A stretch of 64,000 nucleotides of DNA from Gemmatimonadales bacterium (GCA_036279355.1 DASUJH010000002.1:85434-149433); one strand, 5' to 3'; shown: positions 10,105 to 19,273, numbered from the stretch's first letter. Notes: generated from the letters alone by a model not told the origin. Numbers and translations are program-made.

Positions 10105-11370
10105 ATGCCTGGAGTTGTGTCCGTGGACATCGCTGAGCTGAAGCAGAAATCCGTCGCGGAACTGCACACGCTGGCTGAGCAACTCAACATCACGAACTAT
10201 TCGGGGCTCCGCAAACAGGACCTCATCTTCCGGATCGAGCAGTCGCTGCTCGACCAGGACACCGTCATTCGCGGCGAAGGGGTGCTCGAGATCCTGCCCG
10301 AGGGCTACGGCTTTCTCCGCAGCCAGGACTGGAACTATCTCTACGGCCCCGACGACATCTACGTGAGCCCGAGCCAGATCAAGCGCTTCGATCTGCGCAC
10401 CGGCGACACGGTGATGGGCCAGGTGCGCCCGCCCAAGGAAGGCGAGCGTTATCTCGCGTTGCTCAAGGTCGAGAGCGTCAATTTCGAGGAGCCGGAAAAG
10501 ACCAAGCACCGGATCGCGTTCGACAACCTGAAGCCACGCTACCCCGATCGGCGCATCCGGCTGGAGCGCAAGACGAGCGACCTCTCCATGCGGGTGGTGG
10601 ATCTCCTCTCGCCCCTCGGCATGGGTCAGCGCGCGCTCATCGTGGCGCCGCCCAAGGCGGGTAAGACGATCCTGATGCAGAAGCTCGCCAACGCCATCAG
10701 CGAGAACCATCCGGAGATCGTCCTCATCGTACTGCTCATCGACGAGCGCCCCGAGGAAGTCACCGACATGGAGGAAAACGTCAAGGCGGAGGTGATCTCC
10801 TCCACCTTCGACGAGCCGGCCGATCGGCACGTGCAGGTGGCCGATATGGTCATCGAAAAGGCCAAGCGCCTGGTGGAGCACGGGCGCGACGTCGTCATCC
10901 TGCTCGACTCCATCACCCGTCTGGCCCGGGCGCACAACGTGGTGGTGCCGCATTCGGGCAAGATTCTCTCGGGCGGCGTCGACGCCAACGCGCTGCAGAA
11001 GCCCAAACGGTTCTTCGGCGCGGCGCGCAACATCGACAAGGGCGGCAGCCTCAGTATCATCGCAACCGCCCTCATCGACACCGGCAGCCGCATGGACGAG
11101 GTCATTTTCGAGGAGTTCAAGGGCACCGGCAACTCGGAGCTGGTGCTCGACCGCCGTCTGGCCGACCGCCGCATCTACCCGGCCATCGATATCCAGCGCA
11201 CCAGCACGCGCAAGGAAGAGCTGCTGATGGACAAGGACGAGCTCAACCGGGTGTACCTGCTGCGCAACTTCCTCGCCGACATGCCGCCCGTCGAGGCGCT
11301 CGAATTCCTCCTCGAGCGGATGAAGCGCACCAAGAACAACAAGGAGTTCTTCGCGACCATGGCGCAGTAG
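10105..11370 (+). CDS. rho: Transcription termination factor Rho
   Basis: The 421-aa protein is of normal length for a compact Rho. It has the N-terminal helical domain ([20 protein letters not shown]), the RNA-binding cold-shock-like fold with [17 protein letters not shown], Walker A APPKAGKT (residues 181-188), [13 protein letters not shown], and the Q/R-loop region with [18 protein letters not shown]. The C-terminal [11 protein letters not shown] is standard. Rho is the hexameric RNA helicase that ends transcription of untranslated RNA. There is no large N-terminal insertion such as seen in Actinobacteria. The ATG at 10105 has CGGGA just upstream, and a GTG a few codons later is an alternative. 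Confidence 0.97.
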   Translation: MPGVVSVDIAELKQKSVAELHTLAEQLNITNYSGLRKQDLIFRIEQSLLDQDTVIRGEGVLEILPEGYGFLRSQDWNYLYGPDDIYVSPSQIKRFDLRTGDTVMGQVRPPKEGERYLALLKVESVNFEEPEKTKHRIAFDNLKPRYPDRRIRLERKTSDLSMRVVDLLSPLGMGQRALIVAPPKAGKTILMQKLANAISENHPEIVLIVLLIDERPEEVTDMEENVKAEVISSTFDEPADRHVQVADMVIEKAKRLVEHGRDVVILLDSITRLARAHNVVVPHSGKILSGGVDANALQKPKRFFGAARNIDKGGSLSIIATALIDTGSRMDEVIFEEFKGTGNSELVLDRRLADRRIYPAIDIQRTSTRKEELLMDKDELNRVYLLRNFLADMPPVEALEFLLERMKRTKNNKEFFATMAQ

Positions 11371-11381
11371 CGAACGCGCCA

Positions 11382-11401
11382 GCCCGGCACCGGGTCCGGG
11401 C
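11382..11401 (+). terminator. GC hairpin after rho
   Basis: GCCCGG (11382-11387) pairs with CCGGGC (11396-11401) across an 8-base loop, 12 bases after the rho stop codon. There is no T-run, so it may be an RNA-processing or attenuation hairpin rather than a true terminator; ruvX starts only 18 bases later. Confidence 0.3.
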
Positions 11402-11418
11402 CGGTGTACTGTTCATCC

Positions 11419-11874
11419 ATGGCCGCAATCCCCTCGACCGGACGCATTCTCGGCGTCGACTGGGGCGAGGTGCGGATCGGGCTCGCCCAGAGCGACGAGT
11501 CCCAGATCCTCGCCTCTCCGCTGGAGACGCTGGTGCGCCGCCCCGGACGGCGCGTGCCGATGCCGCGTCTCCTCGAGTTGATCGGCGCTGGCCAACCGGT
11601 AGGCGTCGTGGTCGGCCTCCCCCTTACGCCTGAAGGCGACGAGGGCCCCGCCGCCGCCGAGGCCCGCGCGCTCGGCGAGCTGATCGGCCGGCGCGCGGCG
11701 CTGACGGTGGCGTATTGGGATGAACGGCACACGACGGCCCGCGTGCTGTCGGTGATGAAGGAGCAGGGAAGCTCGGCCAGGGGGCAGAGGGGAAAAGTGG
11801 ACGCGCTGGCGGCCGCTGTGTTGTTGCAGGGGTATCTGGATTATCGACGCGCCGGGGTGACTGGTGGGCGGTAA
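11419..11874 (+). CDS. ruvX: Putative pre-16S rRNA nuclease / Holliday junction resolvase-like RuvX (YqgF)
   Basis: The 151-aa protein shows all YqgF motifs: GVDWGEVRIGLAQSD (first catalytic Asp), VVVGLPLTPEGDEGPAA, WDERHTTARVL and KVDALAAAVLLQGYLD (last catalytic Asp). The family has an RNase H fold and processes the 5' end of 16S rRNA in E. coli. The ATG at 11419 is preferred over one 15 bases upstream because the family begins close to this Met. The stop overlaps the start of mltG by 11 bases, a common ruvX-mltG pairing. Confidence 0.93.
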   Translation: MAAIPSTGRILGVDWGEVRIGLAQSDESQILASPLETLVRRPGRRVPMPRLLELIGAGQPVGVVVGLPLTPEGDEGPAAAEARALGELIGRRAALTVAYWDERHTTARVLSVMKEQGSSARGQRGKVDALAAAVLLQGYLDYRRAGVTGGR

Positions 11875-12904
11875 AAAAGGCGGTGGCCGGGTCCGTACCG
11901 CCTCTACCGCCCTTACCGCCTCCTTTGCGGCCCTCACCGTCCTGACGTCCTGCACCACCCACCCCTCCGGTTCTCCGCAACTGATCACCATCCCCCCCAA
12001 CGCCTCCTTTGCCGCCGTCGCGGACTCGCTTCACGCGCACGGAATCGTGCGGAGCCGGCTCTGGTTCAAGCTGGTCGCGCGGATCGAAGGGGTTGATCGG
12101 AGCGTGCAGGCGGGCGTGTACGAGTTCCGGCCCGGCGCTCCCGCCACCGATGTGCTCGCGGCGCTCGCAGCCGGCAGGACCGCGACGACCCGGCTCACCA
12201 TGCCTGAAGGGTTCACCATCGCCGACCTCGCGGCGCTCGCGGCCGGACGGCTCGGCCTGCCGGCCGATTCCGTGGTGGCCGCCGCCCGTGACACGGCCGA
12301 GGTGCGCGCACTCGGGCTACCGGGTCCGTCGCTCGAAGGGTTCCTGAGCCCCGACACCTACTCGCTCCCGGTCGGCGCCACGGCCCGCGAGCTCGTGCGG
12401 CTGCTCGCCGAAAACTTCAAGCGGCACTGGGGGCCTGCCTGGACCGCGCGGCTCGACACCATCGGCATGACCGAGCTCGAGGCCGTGACGCTGGCATCGA
12501 TTGTCGAGGGCGAGGCGCGGGTCGATGAAGAGCGTGCCACCATCGCGGGCGTCTACAGGAACCGCCTCCGCATCGGGATGGGCCTCCAGGCCGATCCCAC
12601 GGTGCAGTACGCGATCCTGCTCGAGACCGGGCATCGGAAGCCGCGGCTGTACGAGAAGGACTACCAGATCAAATCGCCGTACAACACCTATCTCTACCGC
12701 GGCCTGCCGCCCGGCCCCGTCAACTCGCCGGGCCGGGCGAGCATCGAGGCCGCGCTCTATCCCGCCGACGTGCCTTATCTGTACTTCGTCGCCACGCCGG
12801 ACGGACACCACCTCTTCAGCCGCACCTACGACGAGCATCTCCGCAACGTGACGCGCATGCGCCGGCTCGCGCGCGCAGCGCCGCGCGTCGATTCCGCGCG
12901 CTGA
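11864..12904 (+). CDS. mltG: Endolytic murein transglycosylase MltG
   Basis: The 346-aa protein starts at a GTG inside the ruvX end. Its N terminus has a hydrophobic segment with a lipobox-like VLTSC (Cys at about residue 30), so it may be a lipoprotein where the E. coli protein has a transmembrane anchor. A LysM-like region (ITIPPNASFAAVADSLHAHG) is followed by the YceG/MltG catalytic domain, with the catalytic Glu in LASIVEGEARVDEERATIAG, then VYRNRLRIGMGLQADPTVQY, SPYNTYLYRGLPPGPVNSPG and the ending YLYFVATPDGHHLFS. MltG cleaves nascent glycan strands at the membrane and sets their length. Confidence 0.95.
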   Translation: MGGKKGGGRVRTASTALTASFAALTVLTSCTTHPSGSPQLITIPPNASFAAVADSLHAHGIVRSRLWFKLVARIEGVDRSVQAGVYEFRPGAPATDVLAALAAGRTATTRLTMPEGFTIADLAALAAGRLGLPADSVVAAARDTAEVRALGLPGPSLEGFLSPDTYSLPVGATARELVRLLAENFKRHWGPAWTARLDTIGMTELEAVTLASIVEGEARVDEERATIAGVYRNRLRIGMGLQADPTVQYAILLETGHRKPRLYEKDYQIKSPYNTYLYRGLPPGPVNSPGRASIEAALYPADVPYLYFVATPDGHHLFSRTYDEHLRNVTRMRRLARAAPRVDSAR

Positions 12905-12956
12905 TCGTAGCCGGTCAGCTGGCGCATCACTGGCGGGGCGCTCGCGACTTCGTGCA

Positions 12957-13595
12957 TCAGCGCGCGACGTGCGTGCCCCGGCCGTGGGCTGCGTACGCGC
13001 GCGCGGCGCGCTCGACATCCTCCGCCCCGAAAATGCCCGATGCGGCCGCGATCCCCGCGGCACCGCTCGCCAGGATTGCCGGCATGTCGGCCGGCCGCAC
13101 CCCACCGATCGCGATGCACGGCCGCCCGCCCGCGAGCGCCACGATCCGCCGAAATCCGTCAGGCCCGAGTGCCGCACCGGCATCCGCCTTCGTGCTCGTG
13201 GTGCGCCAGGGACCCACGCCCCAGTAATCGGCCCCGGCCGCTCCGGCCGCCTCTGATTCGGTCCCCACCGATGCGCCGATGATGAACCCCGCCGGCGCAA
13301 TCTTTCGTGCGAGCGGCACCGGCAGATCGTCGGGCCCGAGATGCACGCCCGCCGCCCCCGCTGCAAGCGCCACGTCCGGCCGATCGTTCACCAGTACGGG
13401 CACGGCCACCGCGGCCACCAGCGCCCGGGCCGCGTCGGCCAGCGCGCGTGGCGACGCCGATTTGAGCCGGAGTTGCAGCGTCGTGGCCCCGCCGAGCTCC
13501 GCCGCGCGCGCGAGCGCCACCAGATCCCGCCCGGCCACCAGCGCATCGTCGGTCACGGCCATGAGCCGCACGAGCGACGCTAGATTATGCCGCAT
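12957..13595 (-). CDS. thiE: Thiamine-phosphate synthase (ThiE-like)
   Basis: The 212-aa TIM-barrel protein carries ThiE landmarks: VRLMAVTDD, TTLQLRLKSASPRALADAAR, PVLVNDRPDVALAAGAAGVH followed by LGPDDLP, IGASVGTESEAAGAAGADYW, GVGPWRTTSTKADAG and CIAIGGVRPADMPAILASGA. ThiE joins HMP pyrophosphate and thiazole phosphate to thiamine phosphate. The start is uncertain: the ATG at 13595 shares two bases with the ATG of the divergent chorismate mutase, while an internal ATG at 13562 (MAVTDD) would separate the genes slightly. No other thiamine gene lies nearby, so a TenI-like role cannot be excluded, although the STKAD phosphate-binding loop favours ThiE. Confidence 0.85.
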   Translation of the reverse strand: MRHNLASLVRLMAVTDDALVAGRDLVALARAAELGGATTLQLRLKSASPRALADAARALVAAVAVPVLVNDRPDVALAAGAAGVHLGPDDLPVPLARKIAPAGFIIGASVGTESEAAGAAGADYWGVGPWRTTSTKADAGAALGPDGFRRIVALAGGRPCIAIGGVRPADMPAILASGAAGIAAASGIFGAEDVERAARAYAAHGRGTHVAR

Positions 13596-13971
13596 GCCCG
13601 AGATCCCCCTCCCCCGCATTCACGGCATCCGTGGCGCCACGACCGTCGAACGCAACGACGCCGCGGAAATTCTCGATGCCACCGACGAGCTGCTCCGCGC
13701 CGTCATCGCGGCCAACGATCTCCGGCCCGACGATATCGTGAGCGCGTTCTTCACCGTCACCCGCGACCTCGACGCCGCCTTTCCCGCGCGCGCCGCAGAG
13801 GATTTCGGGTGGAACATCGTGGCGCTGCTGCACTCGACCGAGATCCCCGTCCCCGGCTCTCTCCCCCGCTGCGTCCGGCTCCTGGTGCACGCGTACACGA
13901 TGCGCACGCGGGCCGAAATCAAGCATTGCTATCTCCGCGGGGCCACGGTGCTGAGACCCGACCGCGCGTGA
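13594..13971 (+). CDS. aroH: Monofunctional AroH-class chorismate mutase
   Basis: The 125-aa protein aligns by eye with the Bacillus subtilis AroH enzyme over its whole length: IHGIRGATTVERNDAAEILD, RPDDIVSAFFTVTRDLDAAF followed by PARAA, the middle segment with LPRCVRLLVHAYTMRTRAEI and the C-terminal YLRGATVLRPD. AroH converts chorismate to prephenate for phenylalanine and tyrosine synthesis. The active-site Arg (IRGAT) and the following ERND are present. The ATG at 13594 overlaps the thiE start on the other strand. The stop overlaps the next gene as GTGA, so it is co-translated with the methyltransferase. Confidence 0.95.
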   Translation: MPEIPLPRIHGIRGATTVERNDAAEILDATDELLRAVIAANDLRPDDIVSAFFTVTRDLDAAFPARAAEDFGWNIVALLHSTEIPVPGSLPRCVRLLVHAYTMRTRAEIKHCYLRGATVLRPDRA

Positions 13972-15122
13972 CGACGGCCCGCGTCACGAGCCGGGGCGCG
14001 GAACGCTGGGTCCGAGGCCATCCCTGGATCTATCGAAGCGAAGTGGAGGACGGGCCCGCTGAGCCCGGCCTCGTACGCGTCCTCGATCCTCGCGGGCGCT
14101 CCATCGGGCAAGCTCTCTACTCGCCCGCGTCGGAGATCCGGCTCCGCCTGCTCGAGCGGGGCGACCAGCCCGTCGACGCCGCGTGGTGGCGCGCCCGCAT
14201 CGCCGAGTGCCTCGCGCGACGCGGGGACATCGACGCGACCGCGTACCGCGTGGTGCACGGCGAGGGCGACGGGCTGCCGTCGCTCGTGGTGGATCGCTAC
14301 GACCGCTGGCTCGTCGCCCAATTCCTCTCCGCCGGACTCGAGACCATGCGGGACGACGTGCTCGCCGCACTTCGCGAGGTGCTCGCGCCCGAGGGGATCC
14401 TGCTCCGCCACGACGCCGCCGTCCGCCGCCGCGAACGGCTGCCCGCTGAGACCGCGCTCGCCTTCGGGACCGTGCCCGATTCGATCGAGGTGCGCGAGGG
14501 CGACATCCGCTACCTTGTCGCCCCATGGTCCGGCCAGAAGACCGGCGCCTTTCTCGACCAGCGGCCGAGCCGGCTCGAAGCCGGCCGGCTCGCCGTGGCC
14601 GGCGGGCGCGCGCTCGACTGCTTTGCCTACCACGGCTCGTTCGCCCTCCACCTCGCCCGGCGCTCGGCGTCCGTGCTGGCGCTCGACGCGAGCGCCGAGG
14701 CGCTCGAGCGCGGGCGGCGGAACGCGGCGCTCAACGGCTTCGACAACATCGAGTGGCGCGAGGGAGACGCGTTCGAGCTCCTCCGCGCTTTCGAGCGCGC
14801 CCGCGAGCGATTCGATACGATCGTGCTCGACCCGCCGGCCTTCGCCAAGTCGCGCGCCACCGTGCCTGCGGCGCTCCGCGGCTATCGCCAAATCAACCTT
14901 CGCGCGGTGCGCATACTGGCGCCGGGCGGCGTACTGCTCACCGCCTCGTGCTCCTTCCACGTGCACCGCGCCCAATTCCTCGGCATGCTGGCCGAAGCGG
15001 CGGGCGACAGCGGCCGCCGCATCGTGCTGCAGGCGTTGCTCGGGCCGGGCACCGATCATCCCGAAGTGCTGACCATCCCCGAGACCGGCTACCTCAAGGC
15101 TGCGGTGCTGCGCGCGCTCTGA
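13968..15122 (+). CDS. Class I SAM-dependent rRNA methyltransferase (RlmI/YccW type)
   Basis: The 384-aa protein has an N-terminal PUA-like domain (RVTSRGAERWVRGHPWIYRS), an EEHEE-like middle domain (VVHGEGDGLPSLVVDRYDRW) and a Rossmann methyltransferase domain with motif I ALDCFAYHGSFALHLARR, acidic loop LALDASAEALERGRRNAALN and catalytic motif VLDPPAFAKS. The closest characterised enzymes make m5C1962 in 23S rRNA. The start is a GTG overlapping the aroH stop. Domain order and length fit the family; the exact target base is inferred. Confidence 0.9.
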   Translation: MTTARVTSRGAERWVRGHPWIYRSEVEDGPAEPGLVRVLDPRGRSIGQALYSPASEIRLRLLERGDQPVDAAWWRARIAECLARRGDIDATAYRVVHGEGDGLPSLVVDRYDRWLVAQFLSAGLETMRDDVLAALREVLAPEGILLRHDAAVRRRERLPAETALAFGTVPDSIEVREGDIRYLVAPWSGQKTGAFLDQRPSRLEAGRLAVAGGRALDCFAYHGSFALHLARRSASVLALDASAEALERGRRNAALNGFDNIEWREGDAFELLRAFERARERFDTIVLDPPAFAKSRATVPAALRGYRQINLRAVRILAPGGVLLTASCSFHVHRAQFLGMLAEAAGDSGRRIVLQALLGPGTDHPEVLTIPETGYLKAAVLRAL

Positions 15123-15294
15123 CCGCGAAGAAGTCCCGGCACGTTGACAGCACGGGGCGCCGTGATGAGCTTGGATCACCCGTCGCACCCCTCGCTCATT
15201 GTTGCCCGAGTACCCGCTCGAAGGACGCCCCGATGGTGTGGTCAGGCGCGAGCGCCCTTGCTATTGCCGCTGAACGCAGCATTGGCCCTGCCCT

Positions 15295-16182
15295 ATGCTG
15301 ACTGCCGCCGAAGCGTTGCACGTCGAGCGGCGCCGCCGCCCACGCCCATCCCTCCGGCAGCAGTACGACGAATACATCCTCCAGCGGATCGAGAGCTACA
15401 AGAATTCCATTCCCCGTCACGAGCTGTTGCGCCTCGGCGAGGAAGTGGCGGGCGAGCTGCAGAGCGGATCCGAGGGCCAGTTCGTGCTGACCGAGGTGCT
15501 CCTGCTCGAGTCGGTGGACGCGGTCATCAAGCGGCGGCTCAAGCTCAAGCCCTATCGGCGGTGGAAGGAACACGTCCGGAGCCTTCGTGACGCGCAGCGC
15601 GAGCCCACCCACTGGGGTCTCGAGCCCGATTCGCCCATCGTCGCACTGCTCCGGCGCGTGGAGCCGGAAGACCACGCCATCGTCGTGGGCCCCGGCGGCG
15701 AGGCCGCCGCCTGCCTCCTGGCCGCCCACGAGATGGCGATCACCTTCATGGCCGGCGAGATCGCGAGCGTCGAGCGCATCGAGTCGCGCTTCGAGCAGGA
15801 GGCGCTCGCCGCCGAGTTCGACGCATTCGTGGTGGACTTCGGGACCTGGCTCCCGCCGCTCCCCGACGATGCCGCGCTCGTCGTGCTCGATGCAGCTCCG
15901 CTGGGCGCGTTGGACCCGGTCACCCGTGCCGGGCTCGTGGCGGAACTGCAGAGTCGCACCGGACCCAAGGGCGTCCATGTCCTGATTCCAGGCACCCGCG
16001 GTCTGGCACCCGAAGCCCTTGTCTCCCTCTATGACGGTTGGGGCCGCGAAACCGCCGGCCGGCCCCGCCGCCGCGGCGGCTCCCGCGGCGTGGTGCTCGG
16101 CCCACCGCCGATCCCTGCCGGATCGGCCGCCGCTCCCGCCGCCGGCTCCCGCGCCCCAGCGTCGGGCCTCGCTACCGGCTGA
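15295..16182 (+). CDS. Hypothetical protein with Rossmann-like core
   Basis: The 295-aa protein is not recognised. Residues about 20-100 are helical and charged (SLRQQYDEYILQRIESYKNS), with a conserved-looking block VLTEVLLLESVDAVIKRRLK. Residues about 125-235 alternate strands and helices, with DHAIVVGPGGEAAACLLAAH near the start of the core, as in a Rossmann or degenerate methyltransferase fold, and later ALVVLDAAPLGALDPVTRAG and GVHVLIPGT. The last 50 residues are Pro/Ala/Gly rich and disordered. No clear ribosome binding site precedes the ATG at 15295. The gene stands alone between the rRNA methyltransferase and formate dehydrogenase. Confidence 0.7.
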   Translation: MLTAAEALHVERRRRPRPSLRQQYDEYILQRIESYKNSIPRHELLRLGEEVAGELQSGSEGQFVLTEVLLLESVDAVIKRRLKLKPYRRWKEHVRSLRDAQREPTHWGLEPDSPIVALLRRVEPEDHAIVVGPGGEAAACLLAAHEMAITFMAGEIASVERIESRFEQEALAAEFDAFVVDFGTWLPPLPDDAALVVLDAAPLGALDPVTRAGLVAELQSRTGPKGVHVLIPGTRGLAPEALVSLYDGWGRETAGRPRRRGGSRGVVLGPPPIPAGSAAAPAAGSRAPASGLATG

Positions 16183-16188
16183 GCGTCC

Positions 16189-16217
16189 TTGCGACACCTT
16201 TGAACCCCGCCTAAACT
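16189..16217 (+). promoter_or_regulatory. Candidate promoter of the formate dehydrogenase gene
   Basis: TTGCGA (16189-16194), a 17-base spacer and TAAACT (16212-16217) each match 4 of 6 consensus positions. Transcription would begin near 16224 and give a leader of about 28 bases. A hairpin, GAAGTG (16220-16225) with CACTTC (16234-16239), lies at the start of that leader. Confidence 0.4.
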
Positions 16218-16251
16218 CGGAAGTGGGTTCTTTCACTTCTCGACGGTTGTC

Positions 16252-19221
16252 ATGCCGACTCTGACCATTAACGGCACGCCGGTTTCCTTCGAGCCCGGCG
16301 CCACCATTCTCGACGCCGCCCGCGGCGCCGGCATCGATATCCCGACACTTTGCTGGTACCCCAAGCTCCCCACCGTCGCCAACTGCCGGATCTGCCTCGT
16401 CGCGGTCCAAGGGCAGAACAAGCTGACCCCGGCCTGCTACACGGCGGCCGCGGACGGCATGGTCGTGGAAACCGAGTCACCCGCGGTTGTCGAGAGCCGG
16501 CGGGGCGTGCTGGGCCTGCTGCTCGAGCGCTACCCGGGTGAACACCTGAGCAACGGCGGCCGGGCCGACCCCCGGAACGAGTTCGAGGAGTACGTGGTCC
16601 GCTACGACGTGCCCGTGCGTACGCACCACGACCTGCCGCTCCGCGCCGGCGACGAGCGCCCGGGCGACGTGATGATTCAGCACGACATGAGCCTCTGTAT
16701 TCTCTGCACCCGGTGCGTGCGGGCCTGCGAGGATATCCAGGAGGTCGGCGTGCTCGACGTAGGCCAGCGGGGCGAGCACGCCCAGATCATCGTCGGCGGC
16801 GACGGCGATCCCGACCACGCCGGCTGCACCTGGTGCGGCGAGTGCGTGAGGGTCTGTCCCACCGGCGCCATCTTCGAGTTCATCCCCAAGCAGCGCTTCG
16901 GCTCCGAAACGGTGCGCCATCCGGACAAGGTCGCGCGCTCGGTCTGTCCATACTGCGGCGTCGGCTGTCAGATCAACCTGCACGTGAAGGACGACGAGAT
17001 CGTCCGAGTCACCTCGCCGTGGATCGAGGAGCGCACGCCCAACCAGGGCTCGACCTGCGTCAAGGGCCGCTTCGGCTATGACTTCCCCCAGCATCGCGAT
17101 CGGCTCACCGTGCCCCTCATCCGGAAGGGATGGGTGCAGCAGGACGGCGCATGGGTCTGGCAGGGGGAATTGCCGCGCTACCGCGAGGGCCCCTGGAGCA
17201 CCGTCGAGCAGGCGGGCGAGCGGCCCAAGCCCCGGCCGCCGCTCCGCAGCATCGGGAAGCCGCCGCTCACCGGGCTCCCGGTGATGAACGAGTACGACGT
17301 CCGCGACCGCGTGGCGACCCCGGCCGGCTGGTACAGCGCCTTCCGCGAAGCCAGTTGGGAGGAGGCGATGAGCCTCACGGCTCAAGAGCTTCTCCGGATC
17401 AGGCGGGAGCACGGCCCCGGCGCGCTCGCCGCGCTCTCGTCGGCCAAGTGCACCAACGAGGACAACTACACCTTCATGCGGATGGTGCGCGCCGGTTTCG
17501 GCAGCAACAACGTCGACCACTGCACCCGCCTCTGCCATTCGTCGTCGGTTGCCGCCATGGGGCGCGCGCTCAATACCGGCGCCGCGTCCGGTTCGATGCG
17601 CGAGATCGAGGAGGCGTGCGACGTCATCCTGATCGCCGGCGCCAACACCACCGAGACCCACCCGGTCTTCGGCGCCCTCATCAAGCGCGCGGTTGCCAAG
17701 GGGGCACGGCTCATCGTGGCCGACGTCCGCCGCACCGAGCTGGCCGAGCTGGCCGACGTGCATCTGCAGATGCTGCCCGGCACCGACGTGGTGTTGTTCA
17801 ACGCGATGCTGAATCACATCATCGCGAGCGGACTCGCCAACGAGTCGTTCATCGCCGAGCGGACCCGGGAGTTCTCTGCGGTGAAGGAAAAGGTGCGGCC
17901 CTATCCGCCGGAGCTCGCCGCCAGGATTACCGGCATTCCGGCAGACACCATCCGCCGCGCGGCCGAGCTCTACGCCCGCGGGCCCAACACGTCCACCCTC
18001 TGGGCCATGGGGCTCACCCAGCACAATACTGGTACCGACATCGTCGCCAGCCTGCTCAACCTGATGCTCGCCTGTGGCATGATCGGCCGGTGGGGCGCGG
18101 CGATGATCCCGATCCGGGGACAGAATAACGTGCAGGGCGCGAGCGACGTGGGCGCCATCCCGTACGCCTATACCGACTACCGCCCCGTCGCCGACCCCAA
18201 GGTGCGCGCCGAATACGCCCGCGCGTGGGGCGTGCCCGAGGAGTCGCTGTCGCTCAAGAACGGCATGATGGTGACCGAAATCGTGCAGGATGACAGCCCG
18301 ATCCGCGGCATGTACATCATGGGCGAGAACCCGGTCATCTCCGATCCCAACATCGCGCATGCCGAGGAATGGGTGCGGCGGCTCGAGTTCCTCGCGGTGC
18401 AGGACCTGTTCCTCACCGAGACCGCCCGCTGGGCCGACGTAATCCTGCCCGGCTCCTCGTTCGCCGAGAAAGCCGGCACCACGGTCAACACCGACCGGCA
18501 TATCCAGTTGCTCGAGCCCGCGCTCCCGCCGCCGGGCGACGCGCGCTGCGACCTTGACATTCTGATCGATCTGAGCCGGCGGCTGGGCCTCGCGACCGCG
18601 TTCGACACCCCCGAGCAGGTCATGCGAGAAATCGCCTCGGTCACGCCATCGTGGCGCGGCGTGAGCTACGACAAGCTCCACAAGCACGGCGCATTGCAGT
18701 ATCCGGTGCCGGATGAGGAGTCGCTCGGCACTGCCTTTCTCTTCTCCGACCGGTTCCCCACCGACGATGGGCGCGCGATCTTCGTCCCCGTCGAATACCT
18801 CCCGCCCGACGAATTGCCGGATGACGAGTATCCGTTCGTGCTCAACACCGGGCGGCAGATGTATCACTGGCATACCGGTACCATGACCCGCCGCTCCACC
18901 GGCCTCGATTCGCGCGAGCCGGTGCCGGTGGTCGAGATCAGTCCCCACGACGCGGACGAGCTCAAGCTCGAGGAGGGCGACACGGTGCGCGTCACCTCTC
19001 GCCGCGGCTCGATCCTCATCGGCGTGCGCATCTCCGATCGCCAGGCGCCCGGCCAGATCTTCATTCCGATGCACTTCCGCGAGGCCGCCGCCAACCTGTT
19101 GACCAACCCGCAGCTCGATCCGTACGCGCGCATTGCATCCTTCAAGGTGAGCGCCGTCCGGGTCGAGCCGGCCCGGGCGACGCGCTCGGCCGCCGCCGAT
19201 CGGGTGGCCGCCGCGGTGTAG
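16252..19221 (+). CDS. fdhA: Formate dehydrogenase catalytic subunit (Mo/W-bis-MGD, Cys form) with fused ferredoxin domains
   Basis: The 989-aa protein contains an N-terminal [2Fe-2S] domain (Cys34, 45, 48, 62), two [4Fe-4S] clusters (Cys149/152/155/159 and Cys192/195/198/202), a further [4Fe-4S] motif at the head of the molybdopterin domain (Cys232/235/239 and Cys269), then the catalytic core. In HCTRLCHSSSVAAM the metal ligand is Cys428 where many homologues have selenocysteine, followed by the conserved His. RGQNNVQG carries the conserved formate-site Arg. The C-terminal dinucleotide-binding domain includes LNTGRQMYHWHTGTMTRRS. It oxidises formate to CO2. An unusual insertion (about residues 292-360) lies between the N-terminal Fe-S part and the core. 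No electron-transfer partner subunit or fdhD is nearby, so the acceptor is unknown. Confidence 0.93.
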   Translation: MPTLTINGTPVSFEPGATILDAARGAGIDIPTLCWYPKLPTVANCRICLVAVQGQNKLTPACYTAAADGMVVETESPAVVESRRGVLGLLLERYPGEHLSNGGRADPRNEFEEYVVRYDVPVRTHHDLPLRAGDERPGDVMIQHDMSLCILCTRCVRACEDIQEVGVLDVGQRGEHAQIIVGGDGDPDHAGCTWCGECVRVCPTGAIFEFIPKQRFGSETVRHPDKVARSVCPYCGVGCQINLHVKDDEIVRVTSPWIEERTPNQGSTCVKGRFGYDFPQHRDRLTVPLIRKGWVQQDGAWVWQGELPRYREGPWSTVEQAGERPKPRPPLRSIGKPPLTGLPVMNEYDVRDRVATPAGWYSAFREASWEEAMSLTAQELLRIRREHGPGALAALSSAKCTNEDNYTFMRMVRAGFGSNNVDHCTRLCHSSSVAAMGRALNTGAASGSMREIEEACDVILIAGANTTETHPVFGALIKRAVAKGARLIVADVRRTELAELADVHLQMLPGTDVVLFNAMLNHIIASGLANESFIAERTREFSAVKEKVRPYPPELAARITGIPADTIRRAAELYARGPNTSTLWAMGLTQHNTGTDIVASLLNLMLACGMIGRWGAAMIPIRGQNNVQGASDVGAIPYAYTDYRPVADPKVRAEYARAWGVPEESLSLKNGMMVTEIVQDDSPIRGMYIMGENPVISDPNIAHAEEWVRRLEFLAVQDLFLTETARWADVILPGSSFAEKAGTTVNTDRHIQLLEPALPPPGDARCDLDILIDLSRRLGLATAFDTPEQVMREIASVTPSWRGVSYDKLHKHGALQYPVPDEESLGTAFLFSDRFPTDDGRAIFVPVEYLPPDELPDDEYPFVLNTGRQMYHWHTGTMTRRSTGLDSREPVPVVEISPHDADELKLEEGDTVRVTSRRGSILIGVRISDRQAPGQIFIPMHFREAAANLLTNPQLDPYARIASFKVSAVRVEPARATRSAAADRVAAAV

Positions 19222-19273
19222 CGCGCTCGGGGCGTACGTCACCGCGCCCCTCGATTCCTCCCGGCTACGATGA

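Noticed and set aside
15144..15149. TTGACA in the region before the hypothetical gene at 15295
   Set aside because: No acceptable -10 box lies 16-18 bases downstream.
16477..19242. A 921-codon open frame antisense to the formate dehydrogenase gene
   Set aside because: Its translation is Arg/Gly/Ala/His rich without domains, whereas the other strand has clear motifs. Long antisense frames are common in GC-rich DNA.
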